DNA from: Tepidicaulis sp002389665
GTDB lineage: Bacteria > Pseudomonadota > Alphaproteobacteria > Parvibaculales > Parvibaculaceae
DNA: 64,000 nt
Direction: 5' to 3'
Assembly (NCBI RefSeq): GCF_965222285.1
Contig: NZ_OZ244942.1
Location: 1,612,001-1,676,000, forward strand
The translations under genes and the position numbers were made by a program. Of the stretch, positions 45,214 to 54,156 are shown one piece after another (positions within the stretch are counted from its first letter, which is position 1; each line of letters begins with the position of its first letter). The notes under the pieces were generated by a model. That model was not told where the DNA came from. It searched no databases and saw only the letters and a list, made by a program, of their open reading frames with translations.

Positions 45214-46967
45214 CAGCGCATCTCCTCTATTGCTTCTACCCCCAATATGCCAAGGCCCGCCTCCACCACATAGGCGGCAGCGCGAATCAGAGCCAGCCTT
45301 GCAAGCGTAACACTCTTGTCATCGGCGAGGATAAATCTGAGCGAGGGGTCGTCCTTGCCCTTATTCCAGAGCCCGTGGAAGGCCGAGGCCAGCTCATAGA
45401 GATAAAAGGCGATGCGGTGCGGTTCATGGGCCTCCGCCGCCGATTGCACCATGCGCGGGAACTGCGCCATTTGCTTGATCAGCGTCATTTCCGCTTCATC
45501 GCGCAGCAGCGCCATATCGGCCTTGGCAAGCGCGCTGTCGGATAGGTCAATACCGCTGACCTCAGCTTGCGCATTACGCAGCACCGAATGGATGCGCGCA
45601 TGGGCATATTGCACGTAGAAAACCGGGTTCTCGCGGGACTGTTCTTTCACCTTCGCAAAGTCGAAATCAAGCGGCGCATCGTTCTTCCGGTAGAGCATCA
45701 TGAAGCGCACCGCATCCCGACCCACTTCCTCCACCACATCGCGCAAAGTGACGAAGCTGCCCGCGCGCTTCGACATGCGCACCGGTTCGCCGTTCCGGTA
45801 GAGCTTCACGAGCTGGCAGATCTTCACATCGAGATCGGCCTTACCGTCAGTGACGGCGGCAACCGCCGCGCTCATCCGTTTGATATAGCCGGAATGATCC
45901 GCGCCCCACACATCGATGAGATGCGCCGCGCCGCGTTTATATTTGTCGTAGTGATAGGCGATGTCGGGCGCGAAATAGGTCCAGCTGCCATCCGACTTCT
46001 TCAGGGCCCGGTCCACATCGTCGCCGAACTCGGTCGATTTAAAGAGCGTTTGCGGGCGCGGTTCCCAATCTTCCGGTGTCTTGCCCTTGGGCGGCTCCAA
46101 CACGCCGGTATAGATGAGGCCCTTGCCTTCCAGATAGGCAAGCGTTTCCTCGACCGCGCCGTTTTCATGCAGCGAGCGCTCGGAATAAAAAACTTCATGC
46201 TCGATGCCCAGCGCGGCAAGGTCGCCCCGGATCATTTCCATCATGGCATCGATCGCCCGTTTGCGGACGATCTCCAGCCACTCGGCTTCCGGCATGGCTT
46301 TCAGCTTATCGCCATATTCGGCGGCCAGTTCCTTGCCCACCGGCACCAGATAGTCGCCGGGATAAAGCCCTTCGGGGATATCGCCGATATCCTCGCCCAG
46401 CGCTTCTCGGTAGCGCAGGAAGACGCTGCGGGCCAGCACTTCGATCTGTCCGCCTGCATCGTTGATGTAATATTCCCGGCAGACCTTGTAGCCCGCCTTC
46501 TCAAGCAGGTTCGCCAGCGCATCGCCGAAGACCGCGCCGCGCGTGTGGCCCACATGCATGGGGCCCGTCGGGTTGGCGGAAACATACTCGACATTCACGA
46601 GCTCGCCCCGCCCCGCATCCACTTCGCCGTAAGTGTTTCGCGCATTGAGAATATGTGCGACCTGGGCGCGCCAAAAGTCCGGCTGAAGCGTTAGATTGAT
46701 GAAGCCGGGGCCGGCCACATCGACTTTGGTGAAATGACCGGCCGCTTCCAGCTTGGCAGCGAGCAACTCGGCAAGATCACGCGGCTTCATCCCCGCCGCC
46801 TTGGACAGCACCATGGCGGCATTGGTGGCGAGATCGCCATGGGCCGCATCGCGCGGCGGCTCGACGGTGATCTTGGAAAAGTCGAGATCGGCAGCAAGTT
46901 TGCCTTCGGCACTCAGCGCGCCAAGTTGGTCGGTAACAATATTCAAAAAGTGCGAAAAAATATTCAT
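45213..46967 (-). CDS. argS: Arginyl-tRNA synthetase
   Basis: It charges tRNA-Arg. The 584-residue class I enzyme has the Add-1 N-terminal domain, the HIGH motif as HVGH at 138-141 (NPTGPMHVGHTRGAV), a KMSKS-type loop VRMSKRAGSF, and a DALR anticodon-binding C-terminus. The upstream 133 bp region is divergent with the DUF481 gene and contains a 6-bp hairpin (CCGCAG/CTGCGG, 47040-47055). It is the head of the argS-SPOR-nagZ transcript. Confidence 0.97.
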   Translation of the reverse strand: MNIFSHFLNIVTDQLGALSAEGKLAADLDFSKITVEPPRDAAHGDLATNAAMVLSKAAGMKPRDLAELLAAKLEAAGHFTKVDVAGPGFINLTLQPDFWRAQVAHILNARNTYGEVDAGRGELVNVEYVSANPTGPMHVGHTRGAVFGDALANLLEKAGYKVCREYYINDAGGQIEVLARSVFLRYREALGEDIGDIPEGLYPGDYLVPVGKELAAEYGDKLKAMPEAEWLEIVRKRAIDAMMEMIRGDLAALGIEHEVFYSERSLHENGAVEETLAYLEGKGLIYTGVLEPPKGKTPEDWEPRPQTLFKSTEFGDDVDRALKKSDGSWTYFAPDIAYHYDKYKRGAAHLIDVWGADHSGYIKRMSAAVAAVTDGKADLDVKICQLVKLYRNGEPVRMSKRAGSFVTLRDVVEEVGRDAVRFMMLYRKNDAPLDFDFAKVKEQSRENPVFYVQYAHARIHSVLRNAQAEVSGIDLSDSALAKADMALLRDEAEMTLIKQMAQFPRMVQSAAEAHEPHRIAFYLYELASAFHGLWNKGKDDPSLRFILADDKSVTLARLALIRAAAYVVEAGLGILGVEAIEEMR

Positions 46968-47100
46968 GATGCTACTAAATGTTTCCGGTGCGGGCGGAAT
47001 GTAACGGCAGAAGCCTCTGCTTGCTAGTATGAACTAAATCCGCAGTTTCCTGCGGAATATCCATTTCCCCGCCTTCTTCATCCCATCAAGACGAAAGACG

Positions 47101-48081
47101 ATGCATATGCAACGCCTTATTTTTCCGCGTCCTCTCTTCTTTTCTGCCTTTTGCCTTGCCGCAGCCCTCGCCTCATCGGCCGGGGCTGCCCTGGCGGACG
47201 TGCCGCCCGCGGCCAAGGAAAGCCTGAAACGCGCCCATGGCACAGACGATCCGTTCGTCATGGAAGCGACACTAGAGGCGGCTCTTGCCCGCTACCCGGA
47301 TGAGGCTGCCGCCTTACGCGCTTTTGCGGCGGGCCTTGAAGGGCCGGACACGGCCGCTCAGGCCGCCGGAGCACCCGAACCATCTGCCGCCACCGGGGAA
47401 ACAGCCTCTGTCGAAACACCGACTTCGGTGGGCGGTTTCTTCACCGGCTGGAGCGGGGAAGCGGAAGCCGGCGCGACCGTTACCTCCGGCAATACCGACC
47501 GGCAAAACGCCCTTGCCCGCTTTACGTTGGAACGCGACCGCGCCCGCTGGCGCACGAAGCTGAACGGCAAGCTGATCTATGTGAAGGAAGAAGGCGAGCA
47601 AACGGAAGAAGAATATACGCTGGGAACCCGCATCGACCGGAAGCTGGACGAGCGTCGCTTCTACTTCGGTCAGCTGACGGCCACGCGCGACGAGTTTTCC
47701 GGCTATGACTACCGGATTACCGAAATTGTCGGCTATGGCCAACGCTTCACCCCCTGGTCCAGCTCGGAGTTGGAACTGACAGGCGGCATTGGCGGACGCC
47801 ATTCGCGCCAGTCCGACGGCACGGAGAACCACGAGCCCGTCGCCAAGGCAGGGCTGGACTTCGAATGGAAGATCAATGGCGGCTTGACCTTCGTGCAGAC
47901 CGGGGAAGCGACGGTCGGCAGCGAACTTACGGTGACGGAAACCGAAACCGCGCTGAAAACCCGGCTAGCCGAAAACTGGCAGATGAAAGCCGGTATCGAA
48001 ACGACCTATGTCACCGAAGTGCCGCCGGGCGACAGGAACCTCGACACCCGCACCGCCGTCACGCTGCTTTACGGGTTCTGA
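47101..48081 (+). CDS. DUF481 (YdiY-type) outer-membrane beta-barrel protein
   Basis: The 326-residue protein has a signal peptide (about 1-32, ending AALAD), a short helical segment, an Ala/Pro linker and a C-terminal DUF481 barrel (GWSGEAEAGATVTSGNT, then alternating strands ending VTLLYGF). The Phe terminus is the BAM recognition signal of outer-membrane proteins. The function of the family is not settled. It stands in reverse orientation between argS and dgt, genes that are usually adjacent in this gene order. The stop abuts the dgt stop. Confidence 0.85.
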   Translation: MHMQRLIFPRPLFFSAFCLAAALASSAGAALADVPPAAKESLKRAHGTDDPFVMEATLEAALARYPDEAAALRAFAAGLEGPDTAAQAAGAPEPSAATGETASVETPTSVGGFFTGWSGEAEAGATVTSGNTDRQNALARFTLERDRARWRTKLNGKLIYVKEEGEQTEEEYTLGTRIDRKLDERRFYFGQLTATRDEFSGYDYRITEIVGYGQRFTPWSSSELELTGGIGGRHSRQSDGTENHEPVAKAGLDFEWKINGGLTFVQTGEATVGSELTVTETETALKTRLAENWQMKAGIETTYVTEVPPGDRNLDTRTAVTLLYGF

Positions 48082-49308
48082 TCAACTCATCCGCTCGTCA
48101 TGCAGATCGAAGAGCCGCTTGTGCTCGCTGATGGCGAAGCGGTCCGTCATGCCGGCAATAAAATCGCATACCCGCCGCGCGGTACGCATACCCTTCGGTC
48201 CGTCGCATCCCTCCTGCCATTCCGGCGGCAGAAGATTGGGCTCGGCATGGAAGAGTGCAAAAAGCTCCTGCACAATCCGCCGCGCCTTGCTCATCGAGCG
48301 GTTGACCTTGTAATGGCGGTACATGCGTTTGAAGAGAAAGCCCTTCAGCGCCGCATCGTTCTCACTCATCTCGGTGCTGAAGGCGGCAACCGGCTCACTC
48401 GCCCCGCGCACGTCCTCCACGCTTTGCGGCTTGATCCGTGCGATGCGGGTTTTCGTCTCGCCGATGAGATCGCCCACCATCCGGCCGATCATGCCGCGCA
48501 CCGCCTCGTGCTTGACGAGCTTCGGGTCGAGCCCTGGATAGGTGTCATAGACGTCCTTGAACACTGCGCCCACAAGCGGCACATCCAGCAAATCCTCGAA
48601 GGTGAAAAGCCCGGCACGCAGCCCGTCATCGATGTCGTGATTATTATAGGCAATGTCATCGGCGAGCGCCGCGATCTGCGCTTCGGCAGAAGCAAAGGTG
48701 TGAAGCTCAAGATCCTGCACTTCCGCATATTCCACGATAGCGCGCGGCAGATCCTCGAGGCCCCGCCCATTGCCGATGAGCGGGCCGTTATGTTTGACGA
48801 TCCCTTCCAGCGTTTCCCAGGTGAGATTGAGCCCGATCCAGCGCGGATAACGCCGCTCGAGCTTGGTCAGGATGCGCAGCGTCTGGGCGTTGTGATCGAA
48901 GCCGCCATAGCCTTCCATGCACGCATCGAGCGCTTCTTCTCCGGCATGGCCGAAAGGCGTATGGCCCAGGTCGTGCGCCAGCGCCAGCGCTTCGGCGAGG
49001 TCTTCATCGAGCCCCAGCACCCGGGCGACAGAGCGTGCAATCTGCGCTACTTCCAAGGAATGGGTCAGCCGCGTGCGGTAATAATCGCCCTCGTGATAGA
49101 CGAAGACTTGAGTCTTGTGTTTTAGGCGGCGGAAGGCGGCGCAGTGGATGATCCGGTCCCTGTCCCGCTGAAAGACGGTGCGCGTGGCGCTTTCCGGCTC
49201 CTCGAAGAGCCGGCCCCGCGAACGGGCCGCCAGGCTCGTGAAAGGCGCGGTAGCTGCCGGATTGGATAAGGCCAAAAAAACCCCCTGCGTTTTGTGCCTA
49301 TTTGCCAA
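48082..49308 (-). CDS. dgt: dGTP triphosphohydrolase-like HD protein
   Basis: It hydrolyses dNTPs to nucleosides and triphosphate, affecting dNTP balance. The HD site is complete: TRLTHSLEVAQIARSVA, then LALAHDLGHTPFGHAGE and the later DDIAYNNHDIDDG. Length is 408 from a TTG at 49308, preceded by GGGGGA. Another TTG 33 bases downstream (49275) has AGGGGG six bases before it, so the true start is unsure. There is no ATG before the conserved SRGRLFEEPES region. It is divergent from the ErpA-type gene. Confidence 0.93.
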   Translation of the reverse strand: MANRHKTQGVFLALSNPAATAPFTSLAARSRGRLFEEPESATRTVFQRDRDRIIHCAAFRRLKHKTQVFVYHEGDYYRTRLTHSLEVAQIARSVARVLGLDEDLAEALALAHDLGHTPFGHAGEEALDACMEGYGGFDHNAQTLRILTKLERRYPRWIGLNLTWETLEGIVKHNGPLIGNGRGLEDLPRAIVEYAEVQDLELHTFASAEAQIAALADDIAYNNHDIDDGLRAGLFTFEDLLDVPLVGAVFKDVYDTYPGLDPKLVKHEAVRGMIGRMVGDLIGETKTRIARIKPQSVEDVRGASEPVAAFSTEMSENDAALKGFLFKRMYRHYKVNRSMSKARRIVQELFALFHAEPNLLPPEWQEGCDGPKGMRTARRVCDFIAGMTDRFAISEHKRLFDLHDERMS

Positions 49309-49461
49309 AAGATCCCCCGATACGAGGCAATATTTGACAATTGGGCCCTTCTTCTTACATCTCTTTAGAGTATTTCCAGGCTATAATACCAGCCATGAGT
49401 AAACCGGCAGGCCTTAACCAGCAAGATCGCAAGGCGGCCAAGCCGGTAGACAGAGAAGCGG

Positions 49462-49833
49462 ATGGATCAAATGAGCGAGAGCATGGAATTGGAACTGCCC
49501 GGCGTGGGACAGCCCATTACCCTGTCCGAGCGGGCGGCAAAGCAAATCTCCAAAATCCTCTCCGGTGAGGAGCCCGGCGTGATGCTGCGCATCGCGGTGA
49601 CGGGCGGCGGCTGCTCCGGCTTCCAATATGCCTTCACGTTCGACGATGAAAAACAGGATGACGATCTGGTGCTTGAGCGCGGCGGCGCGACCGTCCTCAT
49701 CGACGAGCTTTCGCAAATGTATCTCGGCGGCTCCGAGATCGATTATGTGGACGATTTGATCGGCGCGGCTTTCAAGATCAACAATCCGAATGCCACGGCC
49801 AATTGCGGCTGCGGCACCTCCTTTTCCATCTGA
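49462..49833 (+). CDS. erpA: A-type iron-sulfur cluster carrier (ErpA/IscA family)
   Basis: It delivers Fe-S clusters to apo-proteins. The 123-residue protein has the family Cys triad: one in GGGCSGFQYAFTF and two in the C-terminal NCGCGTSFSI. NPNATANCGCG is the typical A-type C-terminus. The ATG at 49471 is an alternative start. It is followed by a strong terminator and then xth. The IscA/ErpA/SufA subtype cannot be fixed without a tree, but a lone copy beside dgt is typical of ErpA in alphaproteobacteria. Confidence 0.9.
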   Translation: MDQMSESMELELPGVGQPITLSERAAKQISKILSGEEPGVMLRIAVTGGGCSGFQYAFTFDDEKQDDDLVLERGGATVLIDELSQMYLGGSEIDYVDDLIGAAFKINNPNATANCGCGTSFSI

Positions 49834-49869
49834 CGGCGATCGCTGAGACAAGCCCGCTCAAGCATGATA

Positions 49870-49903
49870 AAAAGCCCGCTGCCGCTCAGCGGGCTTTTGT
49901 TTT
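49870..49903 (+). terminator. Intrinsic terminator after the ErpA-type gene
   Basis: AAAAGCCCGCTG and CAGCGGGCTTTT form a perfect 12-bp stem with a 5-base loop, followed by GTTTTGG. It lies 37 bases after the stop and only 15 bases before the xth start, so xth may depend on readthrough. Confidence 0.85.
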
Positions 49904-49912
49904 GGAGGTCTC

Positions 49913-50695
49913 ATGAAAATCGCCACATTCAACGTCAATTCCATCAAGGTTCGTCTCGGCCATCTGAAAGATTGGCTGAAGGAATCGGAAGCCGATGTGG
50001 TGTGCCTGCAGGAAATCAAATGCGTCGATGATGCCTTCCCTGCCGCAGAGATCGAAGACCTCGGCTATAACGTCGCCGTGCATGGCCAGAAGACCTATAA
50101 CGGCGTCGCCATTCTCTCCAAATACCCGCTTGAAGATGTGACCTGCGGGTTGCCCGGCAATGACGAGGACGAGCAGGCCCGCTATATCGAAGCCGTGGTG
50201 CCCGCAGGCGACACCGTGCTGCGCGTCTGCGGGCTTTACCTGCCGAACGGCAATCCGGTCGATACTGAAAAATTCTCTTACAAGCTGGAATGGATGGACC
50301 GGCTCATCGCCCGCGCAAAAGAACTGCTGCTGCTTGAAGAGCCTTTCGTGATGATGGGCGATTACAACATCATTCCCCATGAAGACGATGTGCACGACCC
50401 GGACGCCTGGCGGGACGATGCGCTCTTCCGGCCGGAATCACGCGCGAAGTTTTACGAGCTGCTCAATCTCGGCCTGACGGAAGCCTTCCGCGCCTGTCAT
50501 TCCGAGCCTCATAAATATTCGTTTTGGGACTATCAGGCCGGCGCCTGGCAAAAAGACAATGGCATCAGGATCGACCATTTGCTGCTCTCGCCGCAAGCCG
50601 CCGACCGGCTGCGCGCCTGCGACATCGACAAGGCCATGCGCGGGCGAGAAAAACCCTCCGACCATGTGCCGGTCTGGGCGGAACTTGAGTTTTAA
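49913..50695 (+). CDS. xth: Exodeoxyribonuclease III / AP endonuclease
   Basis: It cleaves DNA 5' of abasic sites and trims 3' ends in base excision repair. The 260-residue protein has all family motifs: FNVNSIKVR, LQEIK (catalytic Glu), GDYNIIPHEDD, RIDHLLLSP and SDHVPVWAEL (catalytic Asp-His). The ATG is preceded by GGAGGTC. Its stop is 3 bp from the stop of the convergent M81 gene. Confidence 0.96.
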   Translation: MKIATFNVNSIKVRLGHLKDWLKESEADVVCLQEIKCVDDAFPAAEIEDLGYNVAVHGQKTYNGVAILSKYPLEDVTCGLPGNDEDEQARYIEAVVPAGDTVLRVCGLYLPNGNPVDTEKFSYKLEWMDRLIARAKELLLLEEPFVMMGDYNIIPHEDDVHDPDAWRDDALFRPESRAKFYELLNLGLTEAFRACHSEPHKYSFWDYQAGAWQKDNGIRIDHLLLSPQAADRLRACDIDKAMRGREKPSDHVPVWAELEF

Positions 50696-50698
50696 GCC

Positions 50699-52207
50699 TT
50701 AGCGCACCGGCTCACCGGGAAACGCATCGCCGCCCGGCATCAGCCGCACCCCTGCCCGCAAGCGTTTGTAAGGTAGGACCGTGTGATCGGCCGGGTTCGG
50801 GCCGGGGCTTGCCACCACCAGCACTTCTTCGGCAATGGGCTCGAAATCGGCGCGAAAATGCACCGAGCTCTTTACTGCGACGACGCGGTAACTTGAAGGC
50901 TCGGCGCCGAGATGCGTAAACATCGCCTGATCCGCGCATTGTACTTTGCGCTCGGCGGCAACCACATCGACCGCGCCGTGCCGCAGAAGCGCGGCCCTGC
51001 CAAGAGAAATCTGCGAGCCTGCATAAAAAGGCCCCGTCGCGGCAAAGGGCGCATTGGAAAGCCGAAGCACCTCCCACTCTGCATGAATGGGCTCTTCCGG
51101 CGCGCCGCCGGTCTTTGCGCCGAGCGGCAGGGAGACCGTCCCGCCCTCGCCTGCCTCATGCGCGGCGCGGGCAACTTCCGGATCGTAAATCACACCCATC
51201 AGCGATTTTTCAAGATTACTGTCCAGCATGGTTCTCAGAAGCTCGACCGTATCGCCATTACCGCCTGCGCCGGGATTGTCCTGTGTGTCGGCCAGGATGA
51301 AGGGGCCGGGCTTGCCCGTCTCCGTCACATAGGCAAGCGCTGCTTGCGGCGCCCAGAGTGCGCCCGCGAAACGGTCCTCCAACTCATAGATCCGGCGGGC
51401 AAGTTCGTCCGCAACACCGTCCGCTTCTTCCTGCGCTGCGGCATAGACAAGAACCGAGGGCCCGCAAAAGGCAATATCCGCCGGTGAAAACCCGGTGGCG
51501 AGCGAGACGGATTTCACCCCGCCGCGTTCAAGATCGCCGAGCCCGCCGTAAATTTCTTTTGCCGGGTCTAGCAGCGTGCAGGAGGCGATGAGCGGGATAA
51601 GAAAATCGATTTTCCGGAAGGCGCTTGCCGCCCGTGTTCCCTCGCGCAACCGCGTTTCCAGCGCTTCGGCGGCACGCTGGCCGGTCTCGGCCATATCGAC
51701 ATGGGGGTATGTCCGGTAGGTGACGAGCATATCCGCATGGGCATGCATGGTCTCGCTGACATTCGCATGAAGATCGAGACTGACGATGATCGGGAGCGTA
51801 GGGCCCGTCAGTGCGCGGATACGGGTGAGAAGTTCGCCTTCCCCATCTTCCAGATGCTCACAGACCATTGCCCCGTGCAGATCGAGATAAAGCGCGTCGA
51901 TGCCATCATCCAGAGCAGCTTCGAGTTTTGACAGCATGGATTGCGTAATACGCTCGAAAGCATCTTTCGTCACCGGGCCGGAGGGCGTTGCCGAACACCA
52001 CAAAAGCGGCACAAGCTCATGGCCGAGCGCTTTTGCCTGATCCATGAAACCGGAGATAGGGATATTCATGCCGCCAAACGCATTCAGCAGCGCTTTGCCT
52101 TCCTGCAGCGCAGGCCAGGAATCGGCCTGCTCGAATGCGGTCAAATCCGCCTTCATCGGTGCGAAGGTATTCGTTTCGTGCTGAAAGCCGCCAATGGCGA
52201 TCTTCAT
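50699..52207 (-). CDS. M81 family metallopeptidase (MlrC-like)
   Basis: The 502-residue protein matches the M81 family, whose best-known member MlrC (microcystinase) degrades linear peptide products. Family features include IAIGGFQHETNTFAP at the N-terminus, LYLDLHGAMVCEHLEDGEGE and SLDLHANVSETM, with likely metal-binding Asp/His. The C-terminal domain has VKSSVHFRADFEPIAEEVLVVASPGP. There is no signal peptide. The substrate is unknown here. Microcystin breakdown should not be assumed, since mlrA, mlrB and mlrD are not in the window. Confidence 0.88.
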   Translation of the reverse strand: MKIAIGGFQHETNTFAPMKADLTAFEQADSWPALQEGKALLNAFGGMNIPISGFMDQAKALGHELVPLLWCSATPSGPVTKDAFERITQSMLSKLEAALDDGIDALYLDLHGAMVCEHLEDGEGELLTRIRALTGPTLPIIVSLDLHANVSETMHAHADMLVTYRTYPHVDMAETGQRAAEALETRLREGTRAASAFRKIDFLIPLIASCTLLDPAKEIYGGLGDLERGGVKSVSLATGFSPADIAFCGPSVLVYAAAQEEADGVADELARRIYELEDRFAGALWAPQAALAYVTETGKPGPFILADTQDNPGAGGNGDTVELLRTMLDSNLEKSLMGVIYDPEVARAAHEAGEGGTVSLPLGAKTGGAPEEPIHAEWEVLRLSNAPFAATGPFYAGSQISLGRAALLRHGAVDVVAAERKVQCADQAMFTHLGAEPSSYRVVAVKSSVHFRADFEPIAEEVLVVASPGPNPADHTVLPYKRLRAGVRLMPGGDAFPGEPVR

Positions 52208-52337
52208 TCCGGTCTCCTTGCCCTTTTCACACTCATTGGCCCCATCGTGATTGGCTCAGCCCTCGCGCATCTTCCGATGAGCAGGTTAGACTAACGCCAA
52301 CAACAAATTGAACATAGCAAGCCGATAGGGAGCCATC

Positions 52338-52721
52338 ATGATCAAACTTACATTCTGCCTTACCCGTAAAGACGGCATGACGCGCGAAGAGTTCCAGGAT
52401 TACTGGCTGAACCGGCACGGTCCCCTGGTGCGCAAACATGCCAAGGCGCTGCATATCAAACGATATGTGCAGCTCCATAGCCGCGATCTGCCGGATACGG
52501 ACCCGCTGCGCGCCTCCCGTGCCGGGTCGCTTGAAGAAGCACCGGCAACTTATGACGGGGTAGCGGAGCTTTGGTGGGAAAATCTCGATGAACTGCGCGC
52601 GGGCACGCAAACGGAAGAAGGGCTTGCCGCAGGCCGGGCGCTTTTGGAAGACGAAGCAAAATTCATCGCCTTCAAAAGCTCCCCGCTTTGGTTCGGCGAG
52701 GAAGAAGTGATCGTCGGTTAG
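52338..52721 (+). CDS. EthD domain protein
   Basis: The 127-residue protein is a dimeric alpha-beta barrel of the EthD type (IKLTFCLTRKDGMTREEFQDYWLNRHGPLV, then ELWWENLDELRAG and LLEDEAKFIAF). Family members assist ring or ether degradation or act as small hydrolase-like enzymes, but no associated cytochrome P450 is present. It is divergent from the M81 gene with 130 bp between, and its last four bases overlap the convergent Sel1 gene. Confidence 0.85.
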   Translation: MIKLTFCLTRKDGMTREEFQDYWLNRHGPLVRKHAKALHIKRYVQLHSRDLPDTDPLRASRAGSLEEAPATYDGVAELWWENLDELRAGTQTEEGLAAGRALLEDEAKFIAFKSSPLWFGEEEVIVG

Positions 52722-53443
52722 CCCCGGCTCTTGCGGGCCTCAAGCCATTGGCGGGCCCGCGCTTCACCCTGCAGGCGCACTTCCGCGCTGAAAATGCCTT
52801 TGAGCTGGTCCTGCAGCGCGTTTGCCTGTTCACGCTCCTCATCCGTGCCGAGTTTTTTGGCGAGGTTCAGATACATCGCCCCTTCGACAGGTTCCTCGGC
52901 AATCCCTTCGCCCTTGGCATAGATGCGGGCCAGCTCGAGGAAAGCGGGCACATAGCCTTTCTTAGCCGAGAGCAGCAGCCAGCGCATCCCCTCCACCCGG
53001 CTGCGCGGCACGCCGAGGCCGTTTCGGTGCATCTTGCCGAGATAGTATTGCGCTTCCGGATTGAATTTCAGCGCCGCCTTGTCGAACCAGTCGAGCGCTT
53101 TCAGATAATCCCGTTCGAGCTCGATATCGGGAATGCCGGTCAGATAATATTGCGCAAGGCGCACCTGCGCATCGCTATTGCCCATTTCGGCGGCCTGCGT
53201 GAAATAGGAAAAGGCCAGCGCATCGGAGGCGGGCACGCCCTGCCCGTTCATATAAAGATTGCCGAGCAGATAAGCCGAAAGCGCATGACCGTCCGCCGCG
53301 CTTGCCTTCCATTCTTCGACCGCCGTTTCCACATCGCCGGAACGGAACGCGGCAATACCCCGTTCGAAATCGGCAGCGGCAGTGGCGGGCAACCCGCCAA
53401 GGCCGAGCAATGCGGCAGCTAGAGTGAGCGGTAATTTGCGCAT
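52718..53443 (-). CDS. Exported Sel1-repeat protein
   Basis: The 241-residue protein has a signal peptide (about 1-24, ending TAAA) followed by about five Sel1-like helical repeats (AYLLGNLYMNGQGVPASDAL, AQVRLAQYYLTG, AQYYLGKMHRNGLGVPRS). Such repeats scaffold protein interactions in the periplasm. No partner can be named. It lies downstream of the Dph6-like gene on the same strand (38 bp) and may be co-transcribed. Confidence 0.8.
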   Translation of the reverse strand: MRKLPLTLAAALLGLGGLPATAAADFERGIAAFRSGDVETAVEEWKASAADGHALSAYLLGNLYMNGQGVPASDALAFSYFTQAAEMGNSDAQVRLAQYYLTGIPDIELERDYLKALDWFDKAALKFNPEAQYYLGKMHRNGLGVPRSRVEGMRWLLLSAKKGYVPAFLELARIYAKGEGIAEEPVEGAMYLNLAKKLGTDEEREQANALQDQLKGIFSAEVRLQGEARARQWLEARKSRG

Positions 53444-53481
53444 AGACGCGCCTCCCTAAACAACGGTCATCGCGCCGGGGA

Positions 53482-54153
53482 TCAGCCCGGCAGAAAATCA
53501 GCGTAGATGAAACCTTCCCGTTCCACCACCTCTCCAGGCCGGCAAGCGATGGGCTTGGTAAACATCGGGCCTACCGTAACAACGGTATGAAACTCGCCCT
53601 GTTCCCCGCAAGGATCGACGCTTGCCGGAAGGTTCTCAAGCAGCGCCGCGTCGAAACGCCGCCCGGCAAATTCTTTGGGGGCTTGCCGGGGATCGACACA
53701 GACAAGATGCGCCTCGAGCCCGCCCTCGATCATCTCCCGGGCAAGCGCGGCTGTTTCCGCGTCCCAAAGCGGAAAGACGGGGGTGAGCCCCGTGCCTTTC
53801 AGCTTGTCCTCCCGGTAAGCGCGCACATCTTCCAGAAAAAGATCGCCGAAGATCATATGAGTGACGCCTTGCGCCGTCAGCGCGCTTACCGCCTCTTCCA
53901 TCCGCGCTTCATACGTCCCGTTCGGGCAAGGCCAGGGAATGGAGACTTTATGGCAAGGCAAACCAAGCGCTGCGGCCTGCAGGTCCAGAAGTTCTTCGCG
54001 CACCCCGTGCATGGAAACGCGCGAGAAGGTGCCCGTCACGGTGGTCAGAATACCGGCGATTTCAAACTCACCTGCCTCCCGCGCTTTATGAAGCGCCCAG
54101 GCGGCATCCTTGCCCGAGCTCCAGGAGACATAGGCCTTCGGTTTTTTACTCAC
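53482..54153 (-). CDS. Dph6-like ATP-pyrophosphatase (PP-loop) protein
   Basis: The 223-residue protein has the PP-loop SWSSGKDAAWAL near residues 10-21, HGVREELLDLQAAALGLP, and HMIFGDLFLEDVRAYREDKL, as in the diphthine-ammonia ligase family. Bacteria have no diphthamide, so this member probably amidates or adenylates some other substrate, which is not known. It is 3 bp downstream of ilvD and so likely in the same transcript, perhaps only by chance of position. Confidence 0.8.
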   Translation of the reverse strand: MSKKPKAYVSWSSGKDAAWALHKAREAGEFEIAGILTTVTGTFSRVSMHGVREELLDLQAAALGLPCHKVSIPWPCPNGTYEARMEEAVSALTAQGVTHMIFGDLFLEDVRAYREDKLKGTGLTPVFPLWDAETAALAREMIEGGLEAHLVCVDPRQAPKEFAGRRFDAALLENLPASVDPCGEQGEFHTVVTVGPMFTKPIACRPGEVVEREGFIYADFLPG

Positions 54154-54156
54154 GTA

